Shown: in pieces, positions 6,883-16,055 of the stretch | Layout of the letters: each line of letters starts with the position of its first letter | How positions within the stretch are numbered: position 1 is the stretch's first letter | Program-made: the position numbers and the translations under genes | The notes under the pieces: generated by a model | Told to the model about the DNA's origin: nothing | Database searches by the model: none | Seen by the model: the letters and a program-made list of their open reading frames with translations, nothing else | DNA from: Candidatus Gastranaerophilales bacterium | GTDB taxonomy: Bacteria; Cyanobacteriota; Vampirovibrionia; Gastranaerophilales; Gastranaerophilaceae | Assembly (NCBI GenBank): GCA_944325175.1 | Contig: CALUYZ010000008.1 | Coordinates: 1 to 64,000 of the forward strand | DNA length: 64,000 nucleotides | Direction of reading: 5' to 3'

Positions 6883-7116
6883 ATGCAAATGGAATTGGAT
6901 ATTTTTTATAAAAAAGCTGCACTTACAATAAAACATTTCAGACAAATAAAGGGCTTAACTCAAGAGCAGTTGGCAGAAAAAGCGGGCATAAGTCTTGATT
7001 ATTTAGGCAAAATTGAAGCAACAATTAATAAACCCGGTCTTGTCGGGTTAATAAAAATTATAACCGCCCTTGAAATTAGTTTTAAAGAATTTTTTGCATA
7101 TTTTGAAGATATTTAA
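6883..7116 (+). CDS. XRE-family DNA-binding regulator 5
   Basis: The 77-residue single-domain regulator has a textbook HTH_3: FRQIKGLTQEQLAEKAGIS, then LDYLGKIEATINKPGL, then the C-terminal LEISFKEFFAYFEDI. The TAAAAT at 6871-6876 overlaps the stop codon of regulator 4, and the ATG follows 6 nt later. It may therefore have its own leaderless promoter inside the operon. A second ATG lies two codons downstream. It closes the five-gene XRE run. Confidence 0.8.
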   Translation: MQMELDIFYKKAALTIKHFRQIKGLTQEQLAEKAGISLDYLGKIEATINKPGLVGLIKIITALEISFKEFFAYFEDI

Positions 7117-7267
7117 CAAGTAAATACATCTTGAATATTGTTGACATTTTTCAAGCTTGGAGTTAAAACGAAATTATATTAATTGCACTTGTTTATCAAA
7201 AACAAACAAATAAAGCACCCCAATTTTACATAGACTTGGCACAAAAACGCTTAAAGGAGACATAAAA

Positions 7268-7558
7268 ATGGAATACATTTATGCAAAAGACAAAGAAGGT
7301 TTTGTTGTTAAAAAACAAAGAAGCGAACTTTTGCCCGATGAAATAATTATCTCTAAAAGCGAATACGATGAAATTTCAGACGAAAATTATTACAATGAAA
7401 CCTTTCACCATGGCGGAAAAAGAAAAGGTGCAGGCAGAAAACCAAAAGATGAAAGCAAGGTTTTAAAATTTCAAGTTAGAGTATCTGAAAAAGAAAAAGA
7501 ATTTTTAAAATATGCAAGAGAGCATAAAATTAACTATGATAATTTAATGCAAATGTAG
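7268..7558 (+). CDS. small basic protein with GGKRKGAGRKPK motif
   Basis: The 96-residue protein has an acidic N-terminal half (MEYIYAKDKEGFVVKK, LLPDEIIISKSEYDEIS), then HHGGKRKGAGRKPK, then a helical tail (FQVRVSEKEKEFLKYAREH). The GGKRxGAGRKP motif is common in small plasmid- and phage-associated DNA-binding proteins; the tail resembles a short ribbon-helix-helix. A strong Shine-Dalgarno (AAAGGAGA) sits 7 nt before the ATG, unlike the leaderless neighbours. It may be a regulator or accessory partner of the XRE cluster. Function uncertain. Confidence 0.65.
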   Translation: MEYIYAKDKEGFVVKKQRSELLPDEIIISKSEYDEISDENYYNETFHHGGKRKGAGRKPKDESKVLKFQVRVSEKEKEFLKYAREHKINYDNLMQM

Positions 7559-7631
7559 CTTTTAAAATGTCTTTTTGTCTAAATCAAATTTCGGTGTATA
7601 ATTAAAAGACCGGAACAAAAGGCAAGATATT

Positions 7632-9104
7632 ATGAAATTTAAACCTGAATTTAAGGAAGCTGTTAAATATGCAAGCGAATATAAAATGCTTCCTGTTATG
7701 GCTGAAATATTTTCAGACATTAAAACACCTGTTAGTGTATTAAAAGTTTTAAAAGAAGCAGGGCACCATTGCTTTTTATTGGAAAGTGCCGAAAAATCAC
7801 AAAAATGGGGCAGATATTCTTTCATAGGTTTTAACCCTTCTGTTGAAATCAGCTGCACAAACGGGGTTTTAACCATTGTTGAAGAAAATGAAGAAGAAAA
7901 AATTTATAAAACAACAAACCCTGAAACCTATATAAAAGAAATTTTAGAAGAAAACAAAGCCCCCAATTTTGACTGGCTGCCAACTTTTGCAGGCGGTTTA
8001 GTGGGGTATTTTTCCTATGATTTTATAAAATATATGGAGCCCAATTTAAAACTTGATGCAAAAGATGAAGAAAAATTTAAAGATTTTGATTTAATGCTTT
8101 TTGATAAAGTTATTGCGTTTGATAATGTTCGCCAAAAAATGATGATTATTGTGAACATTAAAACAGATGATATTGAAGAAAACTATGAAAACGCAGTTTT
8201 AACCATTTCTGAAATTGCAAACTTAATTAAAACCAAAAACCCCGACCTAAACGAAAAAGGCAAATTAAAATCTGAATTTAAGCCTTTATTTACAAAAGAA
8301 GAATTTTGTTCAATGGTAGATAAGGCAAAAAATTATATTAAAGAAGGCGACATTTTCCAAGTTGTTTTATCAAACAGGCTTGAGGCCCAATATGAAGGCA
8401 GTTTGCTAAATACATACCGCTATTTAAGAACAACAAACCCTTCGCCTTATATGTTCTATTTTTCATCAGATGACATTGAAATTGCAGGCGCTTCCCCCGA
8501 AACGCTTGTAAAATTAAATGGAGATGAACTTTTAACATTTCCATTAGCGGGCACCCGCCCAAGGGGAAAAACCGAAAAAGAAGATATGGAGCTTGAAATA
8601 GAACTTATTCAAGATAAAAAAGAGCTTGCAGAACATAATATGCTTGTTGACCTTGGCAGAAACGATTTAGGAAAAATTTCAAAGTTTGGAACCGTTGAAG
8701 TTGAAAAATATATGAGCGTTGAAAAATTTTCCCACGTTATGCACATTGGTTCTACCGTTAAAGGTATAATTCAAGATGACAAAACCGCCCTGGATGCCAT
8801 TTATGCGGTTTTACCCGCAGGCACGCTATCGGGTGCGCCTAAAATAAGGGCAATGGAAATTATAAATGAACTGGAAAACAATAAACGTGGCATATATGGT
8901 GGCGCCATTGGCTATATTGACCTTAGAGGCAACTTAGACACAGCCATTGCAATTAGAATTGCATTTAAAAAGAACAATAAAGTTTTTGTAAGATCAGGGG
9001 CAGGCATTGTTTTTGACAGTGACCCTGAAAAAGAATACATAGAAACAATAAATAAAGCAAAAGCCGTTATTAATGCAATTCAAAATTCAGAGGAAGAATT
9101 ATGA
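7632..9104 (+). CDS. trpE: anthranilate synthase component I
   Basis: This 490-residue protein converts chorismate and ammonia to anthranilate, the first step of tryptophan synthesis. The N-terminal domain holds the tryptophan feedback motif LLES (residues 49-52) followed by WGRYSFIGF, which separates TrpE from PabB-like enzymes. The C-terminal chorismate-binding domain shows LAGTRPRG, HNMLVDLGRNDLG, GTLSGAPKIRAME and RSGAGIVFDSDP. The last codons overlap trpG in an ATGA junction, so the two subunits are coupled. A TATAAT (7597-7602) precedes it. No leader peptide or Trp-codon attenuator was seen, and no other trp genes follow. Confidence 0.95.
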   Translation: MKFKPEFKEAVKYASEYKMLPVMAEIFSDIKTPVSVLKVLKEAGHHCFLLESAEKSQKWGRYSFIGFNPSVEISCTNGVLTIVEENEEEKIYKTTNPETYIKEILEENKAPNFDWLPTFAGGLVGYFSYDFIKYMEPNLKLDAKDEEKFKDFDLMLFDKVIAFDNVRQKMMIIVNIKTDDIEENYENAVLTISEIANLIKTKNPDLNEKGKLKSEFKPLFTKEEFCSMVDKAKNYIKEGDIFQVVLSNRLEAQYEGSLLNTYRYLRTTNPSPYMFYFSSDDIEIAGASPETLVKLNGDELLTFPLAGTRPRGKTEKEDMELEIELIQDKKELAEHNMLVDLGRNDLGKISKFGTVEVEKYMSVEKFSHVMHIGSTVKGIIQDDKTALDAIYAVLPAGTLSGAPKIRAMEIINELENNKRGIYGGAIGYIDLRGNLDTAIAIRIAFKKNNKVFVRSGAGIVFDSDPEKEYIETINKAKAVINAIQNSEEEL

Positions 9105-9664
9105 TTTTAATTATAGATAACTACGACAGTTTCACATATAACTTATACCAAATGGTAGGCGCAATTAACCCAAACATTAAGGTTGTAAGAAATGATGAAA
9201 TTAAGCCTGAAGAAATTAATATAATAAACCCTGATAAAATCATAATCTCCCCAGGGCCAGGGAAACCAAAAGACGCAGGAATTTCCATTGATGTTATTAA
9301 ACAATTTGCGCCAAAAATTCCAATTTTGGGTGTTTGCCTCGGTCATCAAGCAATAGGAGAAGCCTTTGGCGGAAACACCGTTTATGCAAAAGAATTAATG
9401 CATGGAAAATCTTCTTTAGTTAAAATTTATAATGAATGTAAACTGTTTCAAGGAATTTCCCCCATAACAGAAGTTGCAAGATACCATTCCTTAGCTGTTG
9501 ATTCAAAAACTTTGCCTAAAGATTTAACCGTTATTGCTTGGAGCTTTGATGATGAAATTATGGCAATTAAGCATAGAAATTTTGAAACCTACGGGGTTCA
9601 ATTCCACCCCGAATCAATTTTAACTCCAATGGGCGAAAAAATTCTTGAAAACTTTTTAAAATAA
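9101..9664 (+). CDS. trpG: anthranilate synthase component II, glutamine amidotransferase
   Basis: This 187-residue class-I glutamine amidotransferase supplies ammonia to TrpE. The catalytic triad is visible: Cys79 in GVCLGHQ, and His169 and Glu171 in FHPES. The oxyanion region SPGPGKPKDAG and the start MILIIDNYDSFTYNL are standard. The ATG overlaps the trpE stop (ATGA), with AGGAAG upstream as ribosome site. It could also serve p-aminobenzoate synthesis, as amphibolic TrpG/PabA proteins do in many bacteria, because no separate pabA is visible here. Confidence 0.93.
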   Translation: MILIIDNYDSFTYNLYQMVGAINPNIKVVRNDEIKPEEINIINPDKIIISPGPGKPKDAGISIDVIKQFAPKIPILGVCLGHQAIGEAFGGNTVYAKELMHGKSSLVKIYNECKLFQGISPITEVARYHSLAVDSKTLPKDLTVIAWSFDDEIMAIKHRNFETYGVQFHPESILTPMGEKILENFLK

Positions 9665-9775
9665 ATTTCACAGTCATAAAACTTTACAATATTTTAATAT
9701 TTAGCCAAAAAACAACAATAAATAAACATTTTGAGCTTTTATATTAATATATTACAATTCGCATGGAGCTAAAAA

Positions 9776-12700
9776 ATGGCTGATGTTAGTAATAACGTTT
9801 ATATTCCAAGCAAATTTAATGCAATTTTAAATAACTTTAAAACTAAAAACAGCATCAGACAAAATAATAATGTTCAAACCCAAAATACCAACAACGGTCA
9901 AGATACCGTTGTAATTAACGGTGAAGCAAAAACAGGCAAATTACAAGATAAAAAATTTATAGGCAAACTTTGTGCAGCAGGTGCAATAATATTAGGCGCC
10001 GCACTTGCATTAATGCAAATAAAAAAAGGAAATTTAGACATTGCTGACAAATCATTTTGCCATGAAAAAGTTTTTCAAGATTTACCCTCATTAAACGAAT
10101 TAGATGAAATTGCCGCCCAAAAAATTAAAAATATGACTCTGGATTATGGTTTTAGTGAAGACGTTGCAACGGCTGATAAAATTAAAAGTGCAATCAAGGA
10201 TTTATTTTATTCCCATGACAGAAATATAGATAAAATCTCTAAAGAAGCAGAAACTGATGAAACTTTAAGGCACTTATTAAGAATTCTAAGCGGCAAAAAC
10301 TTTATTAAAGAAAAAGCTGATGATGCCAAAAAAGCAATGAGCCCCTTTTATGCATCCGGCATTTTAAGCAATTATAGCAGCAAGCAAGGCACAAAAGATG
10401 AACTTGAAAGTTTTATGAAACTTCTTATCTCAAAAGCACAAGATTCAGACTATCAAGAACTTGAAATTGCAAATATTTTAAGCAGCTACAAGGGTCCTTA
10501 TAAAAATGCAACAAGGCTTACTTCCATGTTTGATTACGCAAACAAAAAAGCAAATGCTAAAGGATATGGAAAGCTTGATATAATCAAAATACTTAGACAG
10601 AACCCTGATTTAAGGTTTTATGATGCATACAACTTTATGCAATCAATGGAAAAAGGCAGCTTTCGCCTTGGTCATAAGGGTCAAATAACACATTTATATG
10701 ATATTCGAGATATATTAGAAGATAAAAATCTTGATTTAAAAACATTTAACGCCTGCTATAAAAAATTAAAAGGTGCGGCATTTGAAAACACATATCCTTC
10801 CACATTAAGAGAAATAATTCTTGATCCTGATATAGACACAAGACAAGCAATAGACAAATTAAATGCACTGCCTGAAGATGTATTGAAAAAATTCAATTCC
10901 GGCGACGCTATTACATATTTAAGATTTGAAAACTTTATTGGTAAAAGCAATATCAATGAATTAACTCAAGCCGAAAAAAGAGAGCTGATGAATAAGCTCA
11001 TAAAAAATAATTCAAATTCTTTTGGGAACGGGAATAAAATGCTTCCGTTAATTCCTAAAAATCAAGAAGAATATTGCTCATTATTAAATAAGCTTGCAAA
11101 ATCAATAGGTATTGATACAAAACCACTAACCCCCGAACAAATGCAAGCATTTACAAGCGGTCTTAAAAAATTAGAACACAGCATACAAGATGTAGATATA
11201 GATAATTTAGACATATCTTTAACCTTCTCAAGACAAAGTTTTATTGAAAAAGCAAAAGAAGCAATGGCAAATTTATCAGAAGGCGAACAAAGAAAAGTAA
11301 TGGATTACTTTGGCTTTGAAATATCTGACGGCAAATTAAAAGGTTATCCGATAAATGCAAATAATGGCGCAAAACTTGCAGAAATAAAAGACAAGAAAAC
11401 AAAACAAGTTATTGAAAGTTTAAGACAAACAGTAATAGATTTTTCAGAAAATAACCCGATAAAAACAAATTTAGCCGATAAAACATTTGAAGCAAATTTG
11501 AATGAAATCTTAAAAGGGCTGCCTGAATTAAGACCAATGATAGGCAAAGTTCAACATCATACCCATGCTTATACTTTAGATAAGCACACCTTAAAAGTTT
11601 TACAAGGTGTTGTTAATAATCCAAAATTTAAAGATTTATCAGAAGATGACAAACAAATATTAACAATAGCATCTCTTTTGCACGATATTACAAAAACAGA
11701 AGGCATAAGAGACTTTGCTCACCCTATGGAATCAGCTTTTGATGCTTATTACATAATTCAAAAAATGAATCTGCCTGAAGAACAACAATTAAAAATTTAT
11801 GAACTTATAAAATCCCATAACTGGCTAGATAGGTTAAATAACCCCAAAAATACGGCAGATGATATTCAAAGAATAGCACAAGATGTAGCTTTTGATTCAA
11901 GACACACAAACACGTTCGAGCTTGCAAAAATCTTATGCGAAGCAGACATGAAAGCAGTTAAAAAGGATTCATCATTCTTTGAACATCATAAAAAAACACT
12001 TGATGAAATGAGCGCAATAGTTGATAAATATATAAAAAGAATCCATGAAACTCAAATTGTTCTTCCTCAAACGGTTATTCCAAAAGCATCTGAAATTCAA
12101 AACGGCGTAATTAAAGAAGCAAACGGAATTAAAAATACCGTTATTTATATGAATAGTGCAGCTGAAGACCTATCCCAATACGGCTTTTCACAGGGAACAA
12201 CAAAAGACAACTGGAGAGGACTTGTTCATGCGCTTGAAAACAGCGAACAAATGCAAAAATTTAACACTTTCGATATTATAGATACAGAAGCTCTTTTAAG
12301 TACATCATATATTGATACAAAAAGCTATAAAGTATTTAGAAAACAAGGCTTTATTTTAGATGTAAACCCAAACGATATCCACGCAGGCTATAGCTCAGAT
12401 TTTGGAACAGGCTATGGCAAATCAATAGAACTGTTAAAATCGGATTACTTATTTAACGGACAAAGAAAAACCAAAGATGTAGAAATAAACGCTTGGCGCT
12501 CTGATAGAAGCAAATACAGAAATTACATTTCAGGGTTGATTAAACAAAAATTAAATATTAGCGACGAAGAATACGTTAGCTTAATGGAAAAAATTCAAGG
12601 CTGCAAATCTTTAACAGACATTGAAGAAGTTGACAATAATCTTGCAAAAGCGCTTAAAGAAGTTTTTGAAGAAATGGAATCCAAAAAAAGAAGAGGCGGC

Positions 12701-12847
12701 AGACAATATAATGAAATGCTCGTTTCAAGACCAAAAATTCAAGGTGTTTTTGCCTATGATAAACCATACGAAGCAATTCCTGAATTTTTGAGAAAATATG
12801 CCCAAGATAACGATTTGCCAATAATTATATTTGGAAATGCTAAATAA
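9776..12847 (+). CDS. large HD-domain protein, tandem paralogue A
   Basis: The 1023-residue protein starts after the Shine-Dalgarno GGAG. The N-terminus carries the motif QDTVVINGE and one hydrophobic segment (residues ~60-80, LCAAGAIILGAALALM), so it is probably membrane-anchored. A long helical region follows. An HD-superfamily domain lies near residues 600-700 with His604 (DKHTLKVL), the HD pair at 636-637 (LLHDITK), a later His (FAHPMES) and KSHNW, so the metal site looks complete. The C-terminal ~230 residues contain LLSTSYID and QYNEMLVSRPKIQ, which faintly recall the S-T-S and E motifs of R-S-E ADP-ribosyltransferases (low confidence). The substrate is unknown. Confidence 0.75.
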   Translation: MADVSNNVYIPSKFNAILNNFKTKNSIRQNNNVQTQNTNNGQDTVVINGEAKTGKLQDKKFIGKLCAAGAIILGAALALMQIKKGNLDIADKSFCHEKVFQDLPSLNELDEIAAQKIKNMTLDYGFSEDVATADKIKSAIKDLFYSHDRNIDKISKEAETDETLRHLLRILSGKNFIKEKADDAKKAMSPFYASGILSNYSSKQGTKDELESFMKLLISKAQDSDYQELEIANILSSYKGPYKNATRLTSMFDYANKKANAKGYGKLDIIKILRQNPDLRFYDAYNFMQSMEKGSFRLGHKGQITHLYDIRDILEDKNLDLKTFNACYKKLKGAAFENTYPSTLREIILDPDIDTRQAIDKLNALPEDVLKKFNSGDAITYLRFENFIGKSNINELTQAEKRELMNKLIKNNSNSFGNGNKMLPLIPKNQEEYCSLLNKLAKSIGIDTKPLTPEQMQAFTSGLKKLEHSIQDVDIDNLDISLTFSRQSFIEKAKEAMANLSEGEQRKVMDYFGFEISDGKLKGYPINANNGAKLAEIKDKKTKQVIESLRQTVIDFSENNPIKTNLADKTFEANLNEILKGLPELRPMIGKVQHHTHAYTLDKHTLKVLQGVVNNPKFKDLSEDDKQILTIASLLHDITKTEGIRDFAHPMESAFDAYYIIQKMNLPEEQQLKIYELIKSHNWLDRLNNPKNTADDIQRIAQDVAFDSRHTNTFELAKILCEADMKAVKKDSSFFEHHKKTLDEMSAIVDKYIKRIHETQIVLPQTVIPKASEIQNGVIKEANGIKNTVIYMNSAAEDLSQYGFSQGTTKDNWRGLVHALENSEQMQKFNTFDIIDTEALLSTSYIDTKSYKVFRKQGFILDVNPNDIHAGYSSDFGTGYGKSIELLKSDYLFNGQRKTKDVEINAWRSDRSKYRNYISGLIKQKLNISDEEYVSLMEKIQGCKSLTDIEEVDNNLAKALKEVFEEMESKKRRGGRQYNEMLVSRPKIQGVFAYDKPYEAIPEFLRKYAQDNDLPIIIFGNAK

Positions 12848-12865
12848 CTAAAAACAGGAATTAAA

Positions 12866-15800
12866 GTGAATATAAATATTAACACTTATGTTGCTTTTGG
12901 CAATATTAAAGGCAACATTAGAGACGACAAAAGTTTAAGCACAAAGGTTCAAAGCGGACAAATTCAAAAAGATACCGTTCAAATCGGCACTGAAATTAAA
13001 AGTGCCGACAATAAAAATGAAGGCTTTTTTGCTAAGTTCTTTTCATCCTTAAAAACAAGCTTTTTTGGCGATTTAAAAAGTGAAGAAGTTCAAACAAAAG
13101 AAACCAAACAAAGTGCAAAAGCCTTTGACAGTCTGCCTTCTATGCAAGAAATTGATGAAGCCATAGCAAAATGTGCAGAAAACTACCCTTTAGATTACGG
13201 CTTCAATAAAGATATAAACAGTGCAGATATAATTAAAGCTAAAATTATAAATTTATTTTCTCCGATAATTGCAAAAAAAGCTGATACGGTTTCACAAATT
13301 GCGCAAGAAAACGACAAAGCAAGGCATTTATTAAGCATTATAAGCGGAAGCAATTTTCAAGATGACGAAATTAAAAGCATCAAAACACCCATGAATGAAT
13401 TTAAACTTGAATGTATCATGAAAAATTTCAGCAACAAAAACTCAACCGAGCATCTTGAAGATTTTATGAAATTAATGTTAAAAACAAGTGAAAACACCCC
13501 CAACCAAAAAGGACTTATTGAAACAATACTTATTAATTATAATGGCGAATATCAAAATGCTTCAAAATTAATTGCCTTTTTGGATTTATTGAACAAAAGA
13601 ATTGAAACAAATAAATTTGAAGGGTTTAGTGCTAATTTCATACTAAAACAAAATCCTGCCTGCGATTTTGAAAATGCTTATGCTTTCATGCATCTATTAA
13701 AAAAATCAGATGCCTATAAAGACAATGACAGTTTTTATATAGATATTCAAAGAATACTTGGAGATAAAAACCTTGATTTGAAAATGTTTATGGGCTATTA
13801 CGAGCAATTTAGCGATAATGTATTAAAACAAATCACTTTAAGTGATATAAGAGGTATAATTTTAAGCCCCGACATTGAAGCTGAGCAAGCAATAGAAAAA
13901 TTGAATTCATTTTCTTCAAATACAATGGAAAATGTTAAAGCTTGCGGTGTTGTAAATTATCTGAAATTTGAAAATTTAGCCGGAAAAAAAGATTTAGATG
14001 AATTAAGCACCACGGAAAAAAGAGAACTTATGAACAAACTGGTTCAAATCAACCCTTATACTCTCGGTAAAACGAGCGAAATTTTTCCTCTACTACCTAA
14101 AAATAAAACTGAATACTGCACTCTTTTAGAAAAGCTTTCAAAAAGCCTTGCTGATTCAAATTCAAAAACCCTGACAAAAGAAGAACTTCAAACATTTAAA
14201 AAAGGGCTTATGGGGCTTCAAGAAAGCGTAAAAAATATTGATATTGACACATTAGAATTGTCATTAGAAATACCAAAACAAACCTTTATAGAACAAGTAA
14301 ATCACATTTTATCAGATTTATCGGATGCCAAAAGAAAAACGGTTACGAATTTTTACGGCTTTGAAATTGCAGACGGCAAGCTTATAGGTTATCCTGCAAT
14401 TCCAACAAATGATGAAATTTCAGCAAAAGAAGATGAAAAAACAAAAGATGCAATTAAAAATCTAAGACAAATCGTTATTGATTTTTCCACAAATAACAAA
14501 ATTAAAACCAACTTAAAAGATAACAATTTTGAACAACACTTAAATGAAACAATTACGGGTTTAGCGGAATTAAGAACAATTATAGGTAAAATTCAACACC
14601 CAACAGCATCTTATAGTTTAGATAAGCATACTTTAAAAGTTTTGCAAGGTGTTGTTAAAAATCCAAAATTTGATGCCCTTTCAAATAAAGGCAAAAACGC
14701 ATTAATAATAGCAGCCCTTTTGCACGATATAGGAAAAATGCAAAACCAACAAGAAGGCAGCAATCCCAAAAAACCCACAAATAATATATTTAATATTATT
14801 CAGAAATTAAATTTATCAGAAGAAGAACAACAAAAAATATACAGCCTTGTAAAAAACCAAGAATGGTTTGCTATGATGAATAACCCTCAAAACACAAAAG
14901 AAGATATTCAAAACTTAGCACAAGATGCAGCATTTGAATTAAGACAATCAAATACATTTGAACTTGCAAAAATATTGTGCGAGGCAAGCATGAAGGCAGC
15001 AGATAAAAATAATTCTTTTTATAAAACATTTAAAACAAAATTTCATAAAATGGGACAAATTATTGAAAATTACATAAAAAGCCTTCGTAAAACACAAATT
15101 ATACTGCCTCAAACAACTGTTCCAAAAGCATCAGAAATGAAAAATGCAACAATAAAAAGAGCAGATGGCATCACAAATAAAGTTATTTATATGGACAGTG
15201 CAAATAATAACTTATGTATCTACGGCTTTTCCCCTGATACTACAAAAGAAAATTTTAGCGCCATAGTTCATGCGCTATCTTATGAAGAACAATTAAAAAA
15301 ACTTGATACAATTACAATTATGGATGAAGATGCACTTTTAAGCACTTCATATATCGATTGCAAAAATCATGAAACATTTAAAAACCATGGTTTAATTTTA
15401 GATGTAAATTCAAACAACATCCATGCCGGCAATTACTACGATTTTGGAACAGGCTACAGCAAATCAATCGAAATGTTAAAATTCAGCTATCTGTTTTATG
15501 GATTAAGAAAAGAACACTGTACTGATAAAATGACATTAAAAGGAGACAAAACCAAACACCGCAACTATATTCCCAATTTAATTAAACAAAAAATGAATAT
15601 AGATGATAACACATACGCTTTGCTAATCGATAAGCTGCAAAATTGCAAATCAATTTCAGATATTGAAAAAATAAGTCCTGAATTTGCAAAAGCATTTATT
15701 GAAGCCTTTGATGAAATAAAACAACTGCAAAAAGGAAGCAGAATGAAATATAATGAAATTTTAGTATCAAAACCAAAAATTCAAGCAGTCTTTGCACGTG

Positions 15801-15877
15801 ATGAAGCCTTTGAAGACATTCCCGTATTTTTAAGAAAATATGCTCAAGATAACGATTTACCAATAATTATATTTTAA
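12866..15877 (+). CDS. large HD-domain protein, tandem paralogue B, degenerate metal site
   Basis: The 1003-residue paralogue starts at a GTG 18 nt after the first gene, preceded by AGGA. It is collinear with paralogue A throughout, from the N-terminal QKDTVQIGTE to the near-identical end RKYAQDNDLPIIIF. The first metal His and HD pair are kept (DKHTLKVL; LLHDIGK near residue 620). The AHPMES histidine is replaced by a Lys/Pro-rich stretch, KSHNW becomes KNQEW, and SRHTNTF becomes LRQSNTF. Hydrolase activity is therefore probably lost or changed, and it may act as a partner of A. The C-terminal LLSTSYID and KYNEILVSKPKIQ are conserved. It lacks A's obvious transmembrane segment. Confidence 0.75.
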   Translation: MNININTYVAFGNIKGNIRDDKSLSTKVQSGQIQKDTVQIGTEIKSADNKNEGFFAKFFSSLKTSFFGDLKSEEVQTKETKQSAKAFDSLPSMQEIDEAIAKCAENYPLDYGFNKDINSADIIKAKIINLFSPIIAKKADTVSQIAQENDKARHLLSIISGSNFQDDEIKSIKTPMNEFKLECIMKNFSNKNSTEHLEDFMKLMLKTSENTPNQKGLIETILINYNGEYQNASKLIAFLDLLNKRIETNKFEGFSANFILKQNPACDFENAYAFMHLLKKSDAYKDNDSFYIDIQRILGDKNLDLKMFMGYYEQFSDNVLKQITLSDIRGIILSPDIEAEQAIEKLNSFSSNTMENVKACGVVNYLKFENLAGKKDLDELSTTEKRELMNKLVQINPYTLGKTSEIFPLLPKNKTEYCTLLEKLSKSLADSNSKTLTKEELQTFKKGLMGLQESVKNIDIDTLELSLEIPKQTFIEQVNHILSDLSDAKRKTVTNFYGFEIADGKLIGYPAIPTNDEISAKEDEKTKDAIKNLRQIVIDFSTNNKIKTNLKDNNFEQHLNETITGLAELRTIIGKIQHPTASYSLDKHTLKVLQGVVKNPKFDALSNKGKNALIIAALLHDIGKMQNQQEGSNPKKPTNNIFNIIQKLNLSEEEQQKIYSLVKNQEWFAMMNNPQNTKEDIQNLAQDAAFELRQSNTFELAKILCEASMKAADKNNSFYKTFKTKFHKMGQIIENYIKSLRKTQIILPQTTVPKASEMKNATIKRADGITNKVIYMDSANNNLCIYGFSPDTTKENFSAIVHALSYEEQLKKLDTITIMDEDALLSTSYIDCKNHETFKNHGLILDVNSNNIHAGNYYDFGTGYSKSIEMLKFSYLFYGLRKEHCTDKMTLKGDKTKHRNYIPNLIKQKMNIDDNTYALLIDKLQNCKSISDIEKISPEFAKAFIEAFDEIKQLQKGSRMKYNEILVSKPKIQAVFARDEAFEDIPVFLRKYAQDNDLPIIIF

Positions 15878-16007
15878 GCCATACTAACTATTACAAACAC
15901 TATATTGCAAATATCAAACATTATTGATGCGCACAAAAGACAAAAAAGCAAAAGCGCCCATTAAAAAAGCTAATAAATTTGATAAAAATGTTCAAACAAA
16001 AGCAAAT

Positions 16008-16040
16008 AAAAAAAGACCTGAAAATTCAGGTCTTTTTTTT
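16008..16040. terminator. bidirectional terminator between HD paralogue B and creD
   Basis: AAAAGACCTGAA / TTCAGGTCTTTT form a 12-bp stem with an A-run on one side and a T-run on the other, so it can stop transcription on both strands. It lies between convergent genes. Confidence 0.85.
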
Positions 16041-16055
16041 AATATAAAAATTTAT

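Noticed and set aside
7561-7631. Tryptophan attenuator or T-box before trpE
   Set aside because: The leader is about 30 nt, with no Trp codons in a short ORF, no terminator hairpin and no T-box motif.
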